NCBI GenBank assembly: GCA_016713365.1
Contig: JADJPG010000032.1
Coordinates: 1-64,000 of the forward strand
From: Verrucomicrobiota bacterium
Lineage (GTDB): Bacteria; Verrucomicrobiota; Verrucomicrobiia; Limisphaerales; JADJPG01
DNA length: 64,000 nucleotides
Direction of reading: 5' to 3'
The position numbers and the translations under genes are program-made. Under the pieces are notes generated by a model, which was given only the letters and a program-made list of their open reading frames with translations, searched no databases and was not told the origin of the DNA. Of the stretch, positions 1-10,180 are shown in pieces. Position 1 is the stretch's first letter; each line of letters opens with the position of its first letter.

Positions 1-390
1 CTCGCGATCCATGATCGTGAAATCCTTCCGGAACCCGAGCAGCTCCGCGTGTCGGCGCAACATGCGCGCGCCGATGGAATGGAACGTCCCGCCCCAGAGC
101 GCCTGAAGCTCATTACCGAGCAGGTCGGCCACGCGGCGCATCATTTCGCGCGCGGCTTTGTTCGTGAACGTGAGCAGGAGAATACGGTCCGCCGCGACGC
201 CGTGTTCGAGCAGATACGCGACGCGATAGGTGAGCGTGCGGGTCTTGCCTGAGCCGGCGCCGGCGATGACGAGCGAGGGGCCGGGCGCGGCGGTGACTGC
301 CGCGTGCTGCTGCTCGTTGAGTTCCTTCGCGTAGTCGATCTGGAGTTCGACCGGCGAATGGAACGGTTGCAGCACGTAGTCGCGAGACAT
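1..390 (-). CDS. UvrD/PcrA/Rep-type superfamily 1 DNA helicase (N-terminal part)
   Basis: ATP-dependent 3'-5' DNA helicase of the UvrD/Rep family, used in repair or in clearing replication conflicts. Only the first 130 codons are here; the gene leaves the window at base 1. Visible are a Q-motif-like LNEQQHAAV (residues 24-32), the Walker A motif AGAGSGKT (43-50), motif Ia TFTNKAAREM (74-83) and the motif GTFHSIGARMLRRH near residue 101. These are in family order and spacing. The ATG at 388-390 is the natural start, about 24 residues before the Q motif. The missing 3' part means UvrD, PcrA and Rep cannot be told apart. Family assignment is secure. Confidence 0.93.
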   Translation of the reverse strand, partial: MSRDYVLQPFHSPVELQIDYAKELNEQQHAAVTAAPGPSLVIAGAGSGKTRTLTYRVAYLLEHGVAADRILLLTFTNKAAREMMRRVADLLGNELQALWGGTFHSIGARMLRRHAELLGFRKDFTIMDRE

Positions 391-562
391 GGCGGAAGAT
401 TAGAGGGCCCCGCTGCGAGCCGGAAGAAAAATGCGGCCGGTGATTGATGCAAGCGGGCGCAACTTTCGTCCATGTTTGTGGTTGGAAAACGGGATCCCGG
501 GTCGTAGTTTCGCGAGCAATCCGCCTCGCTCGATTTGGGAAAGGCTATTGCTCACAAGGATC

Positions 563-3500
563 ATGGTGAACGAACAGACGAAGAAATTGGGGACGACGTT
601 TGCGCGACTGCTGCGGCTCGGCGCGAGTGCGCGTTCGTGGTGGCTGGCGCTGGCGTGGTTGATGTCCGTCGCGGCGGGCGGGGCCGCGGGCTTTCGCCCC
701 GTTGACCTCGCTCCGGTGATGGCAGAGGCAGGCATGCGGTCCAACGCCGTGACGAGTTGGTCAATGCTTCCACGAGGGGCGAAGGAATTCGGCGGTGTGC
801 CGTTCAAGGTGGATGGCTTGCTCGCTGTGACGGGAATGGAGGACGTGCGCCGGGGCGATGTATCCGGTGCGGATTGCGCGGATCCCGATCGACTCGAAGG
901 CGGTGAAGATCCATCTGCTCCACGGTGTGGACGGCGATGACAAGGATGGCGTGCCTTACGCGAATTTGATTTTCCACTTTGCGAATGGCGAACGCCGGAC
1001 GAACCGGTTGGCGCATGGTGTGCAGGCGCGGAGCGTGATGCGTGGGCGCAAGGTGACCTCGGAGACGGTTCTCGATTCCAACTCGCGCCTCGCGTGGTCT
1101 TCGGCGGGCGGCGACGAATCGGAACGGAGTCCGGGCGGCGTGCGGTTGTATCGGACGTCGATTCGCAATCCGGTTCCCGAGGAAAAGTTGGCCGGGCTCG
1201 AAGTCGTGTCGTTATTCAGTCAAGGAACGCCATTCATCGCTGCGGTCACCGTGGCGGAAACGGACAGCCCGGACGACGGGCACAATGTTGATCCGGTGGC
1301 GCGGCGCGTGGTGAAGAAATCCCTCGAACATCCGGACGCGGTGTATCACGACGAGTTGTTGGTGCGCGCGTTGGACAAGGTGACAGGCAAGTCTTCCACC
1401 GCGGCGCGCGCGGCGCTGACGATTCGCGATGACGAGGGAGCGCTGTTCTTTGGTGAGGCGCTGGCGGATTCGGGCGGCGTGATTCGTCTGCCGTTCCCGC
1501 CGCAGCACACGGTGGGATTCAGCGTTCTGGTGCGGGCGCCGGGGAGAGTTCCGGTGTTGCTCGAAGGTGGAAAGTCTGCGAGCGGTGATTTTCGACGTGA
1601 GTTCGAAGCGACGTTGGAACGCGGAATGAAGATTGGAGGCGTGGTAAACGACTCCGCCGGGAAGCCGATTGGCAATGCGGAGGTGCTGATTCATCAGGTG
1701 ACGGCCAGCGGGCCCAAGGATTTCGTGCGGATGGACTATGAGGTGGTGAAAACGGGGGGCGACGGGAAGTGGACTTCGGAGGCCGTCCCAACGGGCGCGA
1801 GTAACCTCGTCTTCGAGGTGAGCCATCCTGAATTTCGTGGCGCGGTGTTTGCGCAGGGAACGAGCGAGGCGAACGGGGTGCTCGCGATTTCCACGCCGGA
1901 TTTGCTCGGCGGTCGCGCGGTGATGTCGCTGGAGAACGCACTTCGCATCGAGGGAACGATCCTGAGTCAAACGGGTGGCGCGGTGGCGAATGCGGGGGTG
2001 ACGATTCTTGATCCTGCACGACCGGATTTGCGGCAGACAATCGCGACGGATGCGGCGGGCAAGTTTTCGTTCGTGGTGCCGCAGCCGGGGGAGATTTCGC
2101 TGATGATTCAGGCGAGTGGTTTCAAGGCGAAGCTGCAGCAGTTGAACGTGGAGCCGGAGGTGAGGTCGATGCAAGTGCGGCTGGCGAAGGCGGAGCCCTT
2201 CCTCGGCCGCGTGGTGGACCAGAATCAAGCTCCGGTGCCAGGGGCGCGGGTGCGGCTGGATTCGTGGAATGGGAGCAAGGTGTTGCAATGGCAGACCGTC
2301 GCAGATGAGCAGGGCAAGTTCACCTGGGATTCCGCGCCGGATGGCAACCTGATGCTTTCCGTGTCGGCGACGAATCACAGCTCGACGCGAATGTCGTTCA
2401 GCGGTGGCTCGGGCGAGCGACCATTCATGATCCGAAAACTTTCGCGAGTGGTCGGTCGGGTGATTGACGCGGAAACACAGAAGCCGATCGATGACTTCAT
2501 GGTGATTCGCGGGAGGGCTTACAACGAGGGCGAGCCGATGCGGTGGGAACGTTATGACTCGACGCGCGGACGGCGTGGCGAGTATTCGGCGCGACTGACG
2601 GACTACGGATCGAACGTGCGGTTGCAGTTAATGGTTGAGGCGGTGGGTTACATGCCGGCGGTGTCCGCTGAATTCAAGGCAGCAGGTGTTTACACGAATG
2701 ATTTCGTGCTGCGGAAGGCTCGTGGCATCAGCGGCGTGGTGCAGCTGGCGGATGGAACTCCGGTGTCGAACGCGACGGTGGCGCTGCTGGAGCCGGGTGA
2801 TGAGGCCTACATGGAGAAGCCAGGTGAATTGCGTCGCGTGAGTTCCGGGGGCGATTTCCAGCGCTCGAATGCGCGCGGGCAGTTTCAGTTCATGCCGAAG
2901 CTGAATCCGCACATGGTGCTGGTGTCGCATGCGCTCGGCTTCGCGGAGTTGCGTGCGAGCAACGTGATGGCGTCGGGGACGATTGTGTTGCAGCCGTGGG
3001 GCCGGATCGCCGGCAAGGTGCGGGTGGGTCCAGGCTCACAGGCGGGCAAAGCGGTTTCGATCCAGAGCACGGACTGGGAATACGGCTTTGAGGGGCGGTC
3101 GAGTCCGCCGTTGTCGCTCGCGCTCAAGGTGGAGACGGACGCGGACGGAAATTTCCAGGTGGATCGCGTTCCGCCGGGCGAGCGCAAGGCGTCACTGCAG
3201 ATTCGCGTGAATGATCGGAGTTCCGGTCGCGGCGCGTCGTCGACGCACGGGGTGCCGGTTTTGGTGAAGCCGGGCGCGACCACCGAGGTGCAGATCGGTG
3301 GCACTGGGCGCTCAGTCATCGGGCGCATGACGGTGGCGGGTGGCGACCCGGGCGATGTGGATTGGAAGCGGGATGTCCACACCATGTATACGATTCTGAC
3401 CGCGCCGCCGAACCTTCAGGGCGTGGTCATGACGCCGAACATGACGGAGGAGGATCGTCAGCGCGCATATCGGGAATTCAACGAACGCCAGCGTGCGTAT

Positions 3501-4220
3501 TGGATGACGGAGGAAGGCCGGGCCATCAAGCGCAAGCAACGGAACTACACGCTGCTGTTCGAGACGAACGGGACATTCCGCGTGGACAATGTGGAGCCGG
3601 GCGAATACCAGCTGTACATCTCACTGACGAACCCGGACCGGCCGGACAATTACTACGAGCACATCGGGTCTGTGAACCGGAACGTCACGATTCCGGCGGC
3701 GAAGGCGGGCGAAGGGAATACCCCGTTCGATGTCGGTCCGACGGCGGTGCAGGTGCGCGGCATTCAACGCACGGGTCGCAAGGCGCCGACGTTTGAAGTG
3801 AAGGCGTACGATGGGAAGACGCTGAAGCTGGAGGATTTCAAGGGCAAGTTTGTGTTCCTCGACTTCTGGGCGACGTGGGCGGGAGCGCGCAATCTCGATG
3901 CGCAGATGCTGAAGGCCGTGCATGACACGTATGCAAAGGATAACCGGCTGGTGATGATCGGGATGAACTTCGATTCCGAGGCGTCCATCGGCGAGAAGTA
4001 TGCGAAGGAGAATGGCTTCAAATGGACGCAGTCCTTCGCCGGACCATGGGGCCAGGGCGCACTGTATCAGAGCTATGGTCTCGAGGGATTGCCGGACAAC
4101 GTGCTGATTGATCCGGAGGGAAAAGTTGCGGCGCGCAATCTGCGCGGCTCGAACATCCGCAATACGATTCGCAACCGGCTTGGCAATCCGAGAACCGCGC
4201 CGGCGGCAGCGCAGCCATAG
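563..4220 (+). CDS. Secreted/anchored carboxypeptidase-regulatory-domain protein with C-terminal thioredoxin-like domain, frameshifted
   Basis: The ATG at 563 opens a frame with a basic N-terminus and a hydrophobic segment (WWLALAWLMSVAAGGAAG) that looks like a signal peptide or anchor. At the GGGG run 852-855 the coding frame changes: from the ATG at 858 the other frame stays open for 1120 codons. Removing one G gives VRRAMYPVRI with no break, so this is one gene with a +1 indel. The long frame holds several CarboxypepD_reg-like beta-sandwich repeats (for example around residues 255-345 and 365-450) and ends in a TlpA/AhpC-like thioredoxin fold (about 975-1110; APTFEVKAYDG, FLDFWATW). The CxxC is replaced: FWATWAGAR in place of FWATWCGPC. 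A structural or binding role outside the cytoplasm is likely. Fold assignment is good; function is unknown. Confidence 0.75.
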
Positions 4221-4231
4221 GGTTCGCTGAA

Positions 4232-4996
4232 TCAACCTTTCAGGATCACGCGGACCGCGGTCACGAGCGCGTTGACGCGGGTTTCGAGCGGAAAATCCGA
4301 GGGCGCTTCCAGTGTGTAGGAATGTCGCGTCTTGTGGCTGAGCAGCCAGAAGGCTTCGGGCCATTGCGGGCGTAAACGGGGATCGGTCACCGGTCGGACA
4401 ATGCCGCCGCTGGCGGGACGACCTTCGATCTCCGGCGAGAGATCGATGGGGCAAACGGTGGCGACGCGGCGGATCATTTCCTCCGCATGGGACGGGCGAT
4501 TGTCGGGATTGAGTTCGTAGAGGTAGAAGCCAACCGATTCCCAGTCCTCGTGCAGGCAGATGGCGACGTCGAAATCCGGCTGGCGCTGGAGCCAATCGAC
4601 ATGCGCGCGAGTTTCTTCGGCTTCGAGGTGGAGGTATTGGCGATTCAGATCAAAGCCTTGCGCGTTCTCGCGGCGATTGGCGGAAAAGCCCGTGGGATTC
4701 AGGCAAGGACAGAGCCAGAGATCGACGTCCTCCGGCCAGGTGTTCTCCTGAACGAGCGCGCGCACGGCAAGCGGCCCGGCGGGTTCGTCACCGTGAATCC
4801 CTGTGGAGAGGTAGATGCGGCGGCGCGGTTGGCGGCGGGCGAGGCGGAACGCGGGAAGCTCAAGCGGCGCCGCGGCGGGAATCGCATCGGGACTCCAACC
4901 GAACGCCGTGGCGCGTTCGCGGATGTCGCGCAGGACGGAGGCGATCTCAATCCGTTCGCCGTGGTAGCCACCGAGGTTCTTGCCGAGCTTCTGCAT
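4232..4996 (-). CDS. M14-family zinc carboxypeptidase / succinylglutamate desuccinylase-like protein
   Basis: Predicted zinc hydrolase of 254 residues, about the length of a compact M14/AspA-type catalytic domain. The zinc motif HGDEP (HxxE) follows the strand IYLSTGI at about residues 60-70. PCLNPTGF and an NRRENAQGFDLNRQY segment are typical of M14 peptidases (Asn-Arg substrate-binding pair). A later His in ICLHEDW is a candidate third zinc ligand. No signal peptide is visible, so a cytoplasmic enzyme acting on a small peptide or N-acyl amino acid is likely. It converges with the preceding gene, leaving 11 bases between stops. Whether it is a peptidase or a deacylase cannot be decided from sequence. 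Confidence 0.75.
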   Translation of the reverse strand: MQKLGKNLGGYHGERIEIASVLRDIRERATAFGWSPDAIPAAAPLELPAFRLARRQPRRRIYLSTGIHGDEPAGPLAVRALVQENTWPEDVDLWLCPCLNPTGFSANRRENAQGFDLNRQYLHLEAEETRAHVDWLQRQPDFDVAICLHEDWESVGFYLYELNPDNRPSHAEEMIRRVATVCPIDLSPEIEGRPASGGIVRPVTDPRLRPQWPEAFWLLSHKTRHSYTLEAPSDFPLETRVNALVTAVRVILKG

Positions 4997-5043
4997 GATT
5001 CTTCAAAGCACAGAAGCCCGGCGGTGGCAAGCCGCGCGAAGGA

Positions 5044-7764
5044 TTACGGCGCGGCGGGCGTGACTTCGCGGAAGCGATAGAAGCGCTGCGATTCCGCGCC
5101 GGGATTCACATCGAGGAACTCTTCGAGATCCTCGGTCTCGCCCACTTCCTCCCACACGACAAAATCGCTGGAGGCTTCGACAGCCCAAATCACTGGCGCG
5201 GTCGCAGGTTCAGCGGGAGCGGCCGGGAGCACGGGCAGGGGGACGATTCGATAGCGCCCCGGGAAGCGCAGTCGCCGGGCGCGTTCGAAGCGATCGATCG
5301 GGCCAGTCGGCGGCGCGTCTTCGCGGATGGTCGCGCCGGCGGAGGTGACGAGGGAACCGGAGCTGCCCAGAACATACGGCGGCGGAAACACGGTCGGGTC
5401 GGGCGATTGCAGGGTGACGACCACGCTTTCGTCAGGCTCCGTTTCCTGGTCGAGGTAGGGAATGATCACGATGTTGGCGAAGCGCGCGCCGGGGGCGAAA
5501 TTCACGAAGCCCGGAAGCGCGACGTAGTCGAGACCGTTGCTGGCGGTGCCGCTCAGGCGATAAGGCACGGTCAAGGCTTCGGCGACGTTGCCGAGGCGTT
5601 CCACTTGAAAGGAGGCGTGCGGGCTGATGGCGTTCTGTTCGATGGCGCGTCCGTCCAGCGTCTTGATGCGGACGACCGGGGTGAACGCTGGCAGGGCAAG
5701 GTCGCGTATGACGAGGGTCGCCATTGAATTGGTGTAGAGCAGGTAGCTCGAAGGATCCGGCACCGGCACCGGCGACGGGCGCAGTTGAATCTGAATGTAC
5801 TCGCTGATCTCGGAGATGAGATCGTTGATGGGTCGGATGACGATTTCCGTGCTCTGGGCGCCGGCCGGGATGACCGCGACGCCGAGCGATGGGATGGCTT
5901 CGAAGTCGAAGCCGTTGATCGCCTGAACCGGAGTCGGGAAGCGCAGGGGAATGTCGCGGGGCCGTGAAGTGAGGGCGTAACTGACCACGAGGGGAAGGTT
6001 CGTTGGGCCGTCGCGCGTGATGGTGAAGACGCCGGGATTCGGCGCGGCGAGGCCGGGCACGGTTTCCTCGGCGTCGGCGTCTGTGGTGGTGATGGAAACG
6101 ATGGCAAAGGGAGTGGGTTCGGTGTCGTTGTCGAGAATGACCGCGGTGGCGGCGTTGTTGGTCGTGAGGTCGTAGTCGAAGTAGCGCGGGGGCAGCGCAT
6201 ACGGATCAAACGGCGGCGTGTAGAATCCGCCTTCGGTGAACTGCACGATTCCTTCGAAGGTTCGTTCGGTGAACACGAACGGATACGACAGCGTGAGCGT
6301 GAGCGTTTCCGTGCCTTCATTCAGGGCGTCGTCCACGGGCTGCACCACCACTTCGACACGAGTAACGCCGGTGGGGAAGTATGCGTAACCATAATCAGTC
6401 GGACCGACTGGCCAGTACATCGGCCAGTTCGTGGCGCTGTAGGTCGAGGGAAACTCGAAGTCAAATCCGGGCCCGGGCGAGCTCAGGCGATACACGACAT
6501 ACTGCGGAGTCGGCATGGGAGCGTCGACCGTGATCGCGAAGACGGCGGCGTTCGGCGAGCTATCGGTGAAGCCCTCGGCCGCTTCCGAGTCGACGGCGAC
6601 CACGGACATCTTTGGGTAGATCGGCGGAATGTTCGTCACGACGGATTGCACGGAAGCGGAGGTTGTTGACTGGCCGGTGCTGCTCCAAGCCCGGGCGCGA
6701 AAGACGTGCAGTCCGGCGCGGACATTGGTCAGCGTGATCGAGAAATCAAACGGCGTTCCGGGAGCAGGAGTGGAGGAATGTGAGACGACGTTCGATGCGA
6801 TGACGGTGGAACCATCCGTGACGGCGAAGCGGGTGATGTAACCACTGGCATCCTCGGCGTGAAATGAAACGTGAATCGTGCCGGGTGCGGGCTGGCTGCT
6901 GCCGGTGATTGGCGAAGTAATGGTCACGACCGGTGGCGGAGGGACGTCTTCGGAAATGAGGGTGACGGTGGCATTCGTGACGAAGCCGAGGGCATAGGCA
7001 TCCGCTGGCGGCGTGGCATCGCCGGCGTTGGGGTGGGCGACGAGTTGAATCGTGATGGTCTCGGCGGATTCCACGAGCGTGTCGTTAATGTTCGCGATGC
7101 GAACCTCGGCGAAGCTTGTTCCGGACGGGATCGCGATCGAGCCGACGGGAACGACGTAGTCCTCACCCGGCGTCGCGGATCCGGCGAGCGTGTATTGGAC
7201 GTTGAGCGCGACGTTGAGGTTTCCTTCGCGAGTGATTCGGAACGCCACGGCGTTGCTGGCCGATTCCAGGACCTGGGAGATGACTGGCGCAACACTGACG
7301 ACGGCCCGCGGCGGGAGGTTCGGATTCTCGTTGTCGAGAATGTCGATCTCGGCGCGATCGTCGCCGCTAATGGAATAGGGAACTGGCGCGCCGCTGCCGG
7401 TTTCGTCCTCCAGATCGAGTCGGACCGTTTCGGTGCTTTCGGTGAACGCGTCATCACGAATATTCACCGGGATATTGAGAGTGGCGCTTCCGGCCGGAAT
7501 GGTGACGAAGCTGCCGATGGTGCTGGCGAAGGTGTAGTCAACGCCTTGGATCGCCGTTCCGCCCACCTTCACCCAGACCGTGAGCGGGCCAGTGATGGGG
7601 CCGGTGCGAGTGATGCGAATGCTGCCGGGATTGGCCGGCGCACTGGCGACGGTTTCCGCGGCGGCATCGTCCGTGGCCGTGATGCTGACGACGGTCTGCG
7701 CGGTGGCCGCGAAGTTTACGGCTCCCACCAGCAATGAGAGCGCGAAGAGAGAATTGGTTTTCAT
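5044..7764 (-). CDS. Secreted Calx-beta domain protein
   Basis: A 906-residue exported protein. It starts with a classical signal peptide (MKTNSLFALSLLVGAVNFAATAQ). The remainder is a chain of Calx-beta-type repeats: VSITATDDAAAET, VDYTFASTIGSFVTIPAGS and TESTETVRLDLED in the first copy, then similar blocks with ESAETITIQL, NEGTETLTLTL, EISEYIQIQL and EPDESVVVTL. Each block has the pattern DY..., hydrophobic strand, PAG, (D/N)...E..E.(I/V), which supplies acidic loops that usually bind Ca2+. An Ig-like segment (about residues 280-380) interrupts the chain. The last ~40 residues (ASSDFVVWEEVGETEDL) resemble the C-terminal tails of verrucomicrobial secreted proteins. A surface or matrix structural role is inferred; no enzymatic motif is seen. 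Confidence 0.85.
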   Translation of the reverse strand: MKTNSLFALSLLVGAVNFAATAQTVVSITATDDAAAETVASAPANPGSIRITRTGPITGPLTVWVKVGGTAIQGVDYTFASTIGSFVTIPAGSATLNIPVNIRDDAFTESTETVRLDLEDETGSGAPVPYSISGDDRAEIDILDNENPNLPPRAVVSVAPVISQVLESASNAVAFRITREGNLNVALNVQYTLAGSATPGEDYVVPVGSIAIPSGTSFAEVRIANINDTLVESAETITIQLVAHPNAGDATPPADAYALGFVTNATVTLISEDVPPPPVVTITSPITGSSQPAPGTIHVSFHAEDASGYITRFAVTDGSTVIASNVVSHSSTPAPGTPFDFSITLTNVRAGLHVFRARAWSSTGQSTTSASVQSVVTNIPPIYPKMSVVAVDSEAAEGFTDSSPNAAVFAITVDAPMPTPQYVVYRLSSPGPGFDFEFPSTYSATNWPMYWPVGPTDYGYAYFPTGVTRVEVVVQPVDDALNEGTETLTLTLSYPFVFTERTFEGIVQFTEGGFYTPPFDPYALPPRYFDYDLTTNNAATAVILDNDTEPTPFAIVSITTTDADAEETVPGLAAPNPGVFTITRDGPTNLPLVVSYALTSRPRDIPLRFPTPVQAINGFDFEAIPSLGVAVIPAGAQSTEIVIRPINDLISEISEYIQIQLRPSPVPVPDPSSYLLYTNSMATLVIRDLALPAFTPVVRIKTLDGRAIEQNAISPHASFQVERLGNVAEALTVPYRLSGTASNGLDYVALPGFVNFAPGARFANIVIIPYLDQETEPDESVVVTLQSPDPTVFPPPYVLGSSGSLVTSAGATIREDAPPTGPIDRFERARRLRFPGRYRIVPLPVLPAAPAEPATAPVIWAVEASSDFVVWEEVGETEDLEEFLDVNPGAESQRFYRFREVTPAAP

Positions 7765-7889
7765 AAGCGGAATCGAACCCGTGTCTTTTGGTTTCCGAGC
7801 GACTTAGCAACGGCGGTGCCACAGGCGATTCACGTGTGATGATTCATTTTTTGCTGTGCGCATGACAACTTGTTCATGTCACCGAAGGT

Positions 7890-7944
7890 CCGAAATTGGA
7901 ACAGGTGTTCCGGTTTCGGAATGGAGATGTTCCGCGAACGGAAC
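7890..7944. promoter_or_regulatory. Cluster of dyad-symmetric GGAAC/GTTCC elements
   Basis: In the 223-base gap upstream of the Calx-beta gene, bases 7890-7919 form an imperfect palindrome: arms CCGAAA and TTTCGG outside, GGAACA and TGTTCC inside. Ten bases later a perfect hairpin GTTCCG-CGAA-CGGAAC lies at 7929-7944. The inner site GAAC-AGGT-GTTC fits the Gram-positive-type LexA core GAACN4GTTC, but nothing else links this gene to DNA damage. There is no T-tract on either side, so an intrinsic terminator is less likely than a protein-binding or RNA-structure element. Confidence 0.35.
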
Positions 7945-7987
7945 GTTCGAGGATCTTCTCGTGGCCGGGGAGCAGTGCAGGATGAAG

Positions 7988-10180
7988 TTACGGCGCGAGC
8001 GTGACGCGTCCGCTCTGGTTGGTGCCGAGGAAGAAGCCGAAACCTTCGTCCAGCGATTGAAGCAGGACGCCGCTGAACGATGCGGACTTGCCGGTGCCAG
8101 AGTGTCGGAGACTGCCACTGAATCGGCCGTCCTTTGAGCTCAGGGTCAGCTTGGTCACGTTGCCCGCAGCCAGCGTGACTTTATGCGATGCACCGATGAC
8201 GAAGGTGTTGCTCAGGCTCGCTGGCAGATTTCCACCGGTCGCCAGAACTGTGCCGTTCGTCCACGACAGAATGTTCGTGCCTTTGCCCGGAGGCAGGTAA
8301 CGCGATCCGGTGACTGACAGTTCGTTGGTGAATCCCGGTCGATAAATCGTTCCGGAGGTCTGCGTGGGTTTGATCCAGGAAACCAACCCGGACGGGGCCG
8401 AGTCGGGGTTGTTGGTGAAGCTAAGCCAGCCGATCGCGGAACCGGTCTTCTTGTAAAGCGACAGGTAGAACGGCCACAGAGCGGCAGCGTTCACGACGGA
8501 CGATTGCGACAGCTTCGTTCCGTCCGACAAGGCGCCGGTAAGTTTCAGTTTGCCGGCGGCATCCACGCTGACGACGCCATAGCCATCGCCGCCGGGCAGC
8601 GAGAGGTCATCCTCCGTTCCGGGGAACACCATCGTGTAGCGGCCGGCGGTGGGGGCGGGATTGGTGCGGGCATGGAAGTCGAGTGGTGTGCCGAAGAGTG
8701 GGGCGGTCCAGTTGCCATCGGTCAATCGCCCGTGGAGTGCGCGCGGTGGTTGCTGATGATCAAAGGCGAACTCCACGGTGAGAGTCGGGAGGCCGCGGCG
8801 AAGCAGCGAGTTGGTCACGTTTCGTTGCGAATTGAACGCGCCGGAGAGCCGGATGGTTTGTCCACCAAGTTGCAACGTGCCCGAGTAGGCGCCTGAATCG
8901 GTGACTTTGATGAGGAATGCGCCGGAGCTTTGCTGACGGACCTCGTTGGTTTCGTAGAAGAGTCCGTGGTAGGTGCCGCGGACGTTTCCGAGCGCCACCG
9001 GGTTGGTGACGGTGAGGCTGCTGTCGACCAGCGTAAACGAATAGTGATCATCGCTGCCGCCGCTCAACGTGATGGGGTATTCACCGGCTGGACTGGCGGC
9101 ATTGGCGGAGGTGTCCGCCATGGGTGGTTCGCCCAGATCCGCCGCGTTATCGGTGCCAGCGAATCCTGAATAGGTAATCGTGAACGGCGGATTCTCTGCC
9201 CCTCGAATTCTCGTTTGCGAATCTGCGGTTGCGGTGAGGCTGGCTTTCGCGATGGTGAGAACGAAAGTGTTTGTCGCGAAGAGTTCGGGTGACTGGTTAT
9301 CGCCGGCGATGAGTGTGATCGGGAATTCGCCGACGCTCGCTGGAGTCCCGGAGAATGTTCGTGTCTCGGATTGGAAGGTGATTCCGGACGGAAAGCCGGT
9401 TGCGCTGAAGCGGATCGAGTCGCCGTCGAAATCGACAAAGACGTTTGTCGCAAAAGTGAAGGTAAACGCCGTGCCATACACGCCAGCTTGATTGGTTATG
9501 GCGTTAATGATGAAGGGCGGGTCATTGACGGCGCCGTTGTCGAGCAAGATGGCCGCATGGTCCGCTTCGCCGGTGGGGTCAGAGTCGAGACCAGGATCCA
9601 CGCCGCTGTTTCCGAGGTCTTCAATGCGAACGAAGAGCGGGAGAAAGGCCGGGTATCCGGTGGGCGGCGTGTAGACGATGTTGGATGACGCGATGGCCGC
9701 GTTGAGATTTGCGACGCTGCCCCAGAGATGAAGTTCGTGGGCGGCGGCATTGGAGACGATTACGCCACCGACGTTGGTCGCTGTGAGCAGGCTGCCCGGG
9801 TCCGAGGCGATGAGGAAAACGTGAACCGCATTGGTGCCGGCATCCGGGTCCGTGAATGTGATTTCGTTGAGAGCCTGCGCCACGCCGCCGGTCACAGTGA
9901 GGCTCAAGGGAACAATGAGGGCGGGTGGGTCGTTGATGGCGTGGACGGTGATGGTCACGGTGGCGATGCCGGAGGTCTGCATGCCGTCCGTGGCGACATA
10001 GGTGAAGGAATCGACTCCCGCGAAATTCGTGGTGGGCTGATATTGGAAAGTACCGTCGGCCTCGAAGGTCAGTGATCCGTGCGCGACGTTGGTGACGAGT
10101 TGGGCGACGAGAGTGTTGGTGCCGATCTGCGAATCGTTGACGAGCACGCTCGTGCCGGTGAGCGCTTGATCTTCGTTCAC
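7988..10180 (-). CDS. C-terminal half of a giant cadherin-like/MBG-domain secreted protein (split by frameshift)
   Basis: An open frame of about 730 codons without a signal peptide. It begins inside a Tandem-95/cadherin-like repeat (NEDQALTGTSVLVND, GSLTFEADGTFQY, GVDSFTYVATDG), so it is the continuation of the gene that stops at 10177. In this frame the sequence just upstream of the GTG reads SDSYSVNEDQ, the usual beginning of such a repeat, which places the break near the GG at 10193-10194. Further on there are a putative Ig domain (FSGTPASVGEFPITL), an MBG/YDG-like domain (ASLTATADSQTRIRGAENPPFTITYSGF) and a repeated beta-rich C-terminal region (GTYHGLFYETN, GYGVVSVDAAGKLKLTGAL). A structural, adhesive or matrix role at the cell surface is inferred. 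Confidence 0.7.
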   Translation of the reverse strand: MNEDQALTGTSVLVNDSQIGTNTLVAQLVTNVAHGSLTFEADGTFQYQPTTNFAGVDSFTYVATDGMQTSGIATVTITVHAINDPPALIVPLSLTVTGGVAQALNEITFTDPDAGTNAVHVFLIASDPGSLLTATNVGGVIVSNAAAHELHLWGSVANLNAAIASSNIVYTPPTGYPAFLPLFVRIEDLGNSGVDPGLDSDPTGEADHAAILLDNGAVNDPPFIINAITNQAGVYGTAFTFTFATNVFVDFDGDSIRFSATGFPSGITFQSETRTFSGTPASVGEFPITLIAGDNQSPELFATNTFVLTIAKASLTATADSQTRIRGAENPPFTITYSGFAGTDNAADLGEPPMADTSANAASPAGEYPITLSGGSDDHYSFTLVDSSLTVTNPVALGNVRGTYHGLFYETNEVRQQSSGAFLIKVTDSGAYSGTLQLGGQTIRLSGAFNSQRNVTNSLLRRGLPTLTVEFAFDHQQPPRALHGRLTDGNWTAPLFGTPLDFHARTNPAPTAGRYTMVFPGTEDDLSLPGGDGYGVVSVDAAGKLKLTGALSDGTKLSQSSVVNAAALWPFYLSLYKKTGSAIGWLSFTNNPDSAPSGLVSWIKPTQTSGTIYRPGFTNELSVTGSRYLPPGKGTNILSWTNGTVLATGGNLPASLSNTFVIGASHKVTLAAGNVTKLTLSSKDGRFSGSLRHSGTGKSASFSGVLLQSLDEGFGFFLGTNQSGRVTLAP

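Noticed and set aside
1212..2378. Long open frame on the minus strand inside the carboxypeptidase-regulatory gene
   Set aside because: Its translation is rich in His and Arg with no domain; it is the mirror of the coding frame in G+C-rich DNA.
7765..7812. T-arm-like string on the minus strand (ACACGGGTTCGATTCCGC), considered as tRNA or tmRNA 3' end
   Set aside because: The T stem does not pair (two mismatches in five) and no other tRNA arms are found.
10177..10180. GTGA overlap taken as translational coupling of two genes
   Set aside because: The second frame starts in mid-domain without signal peptide and its coding character extends upstream of the GTG.
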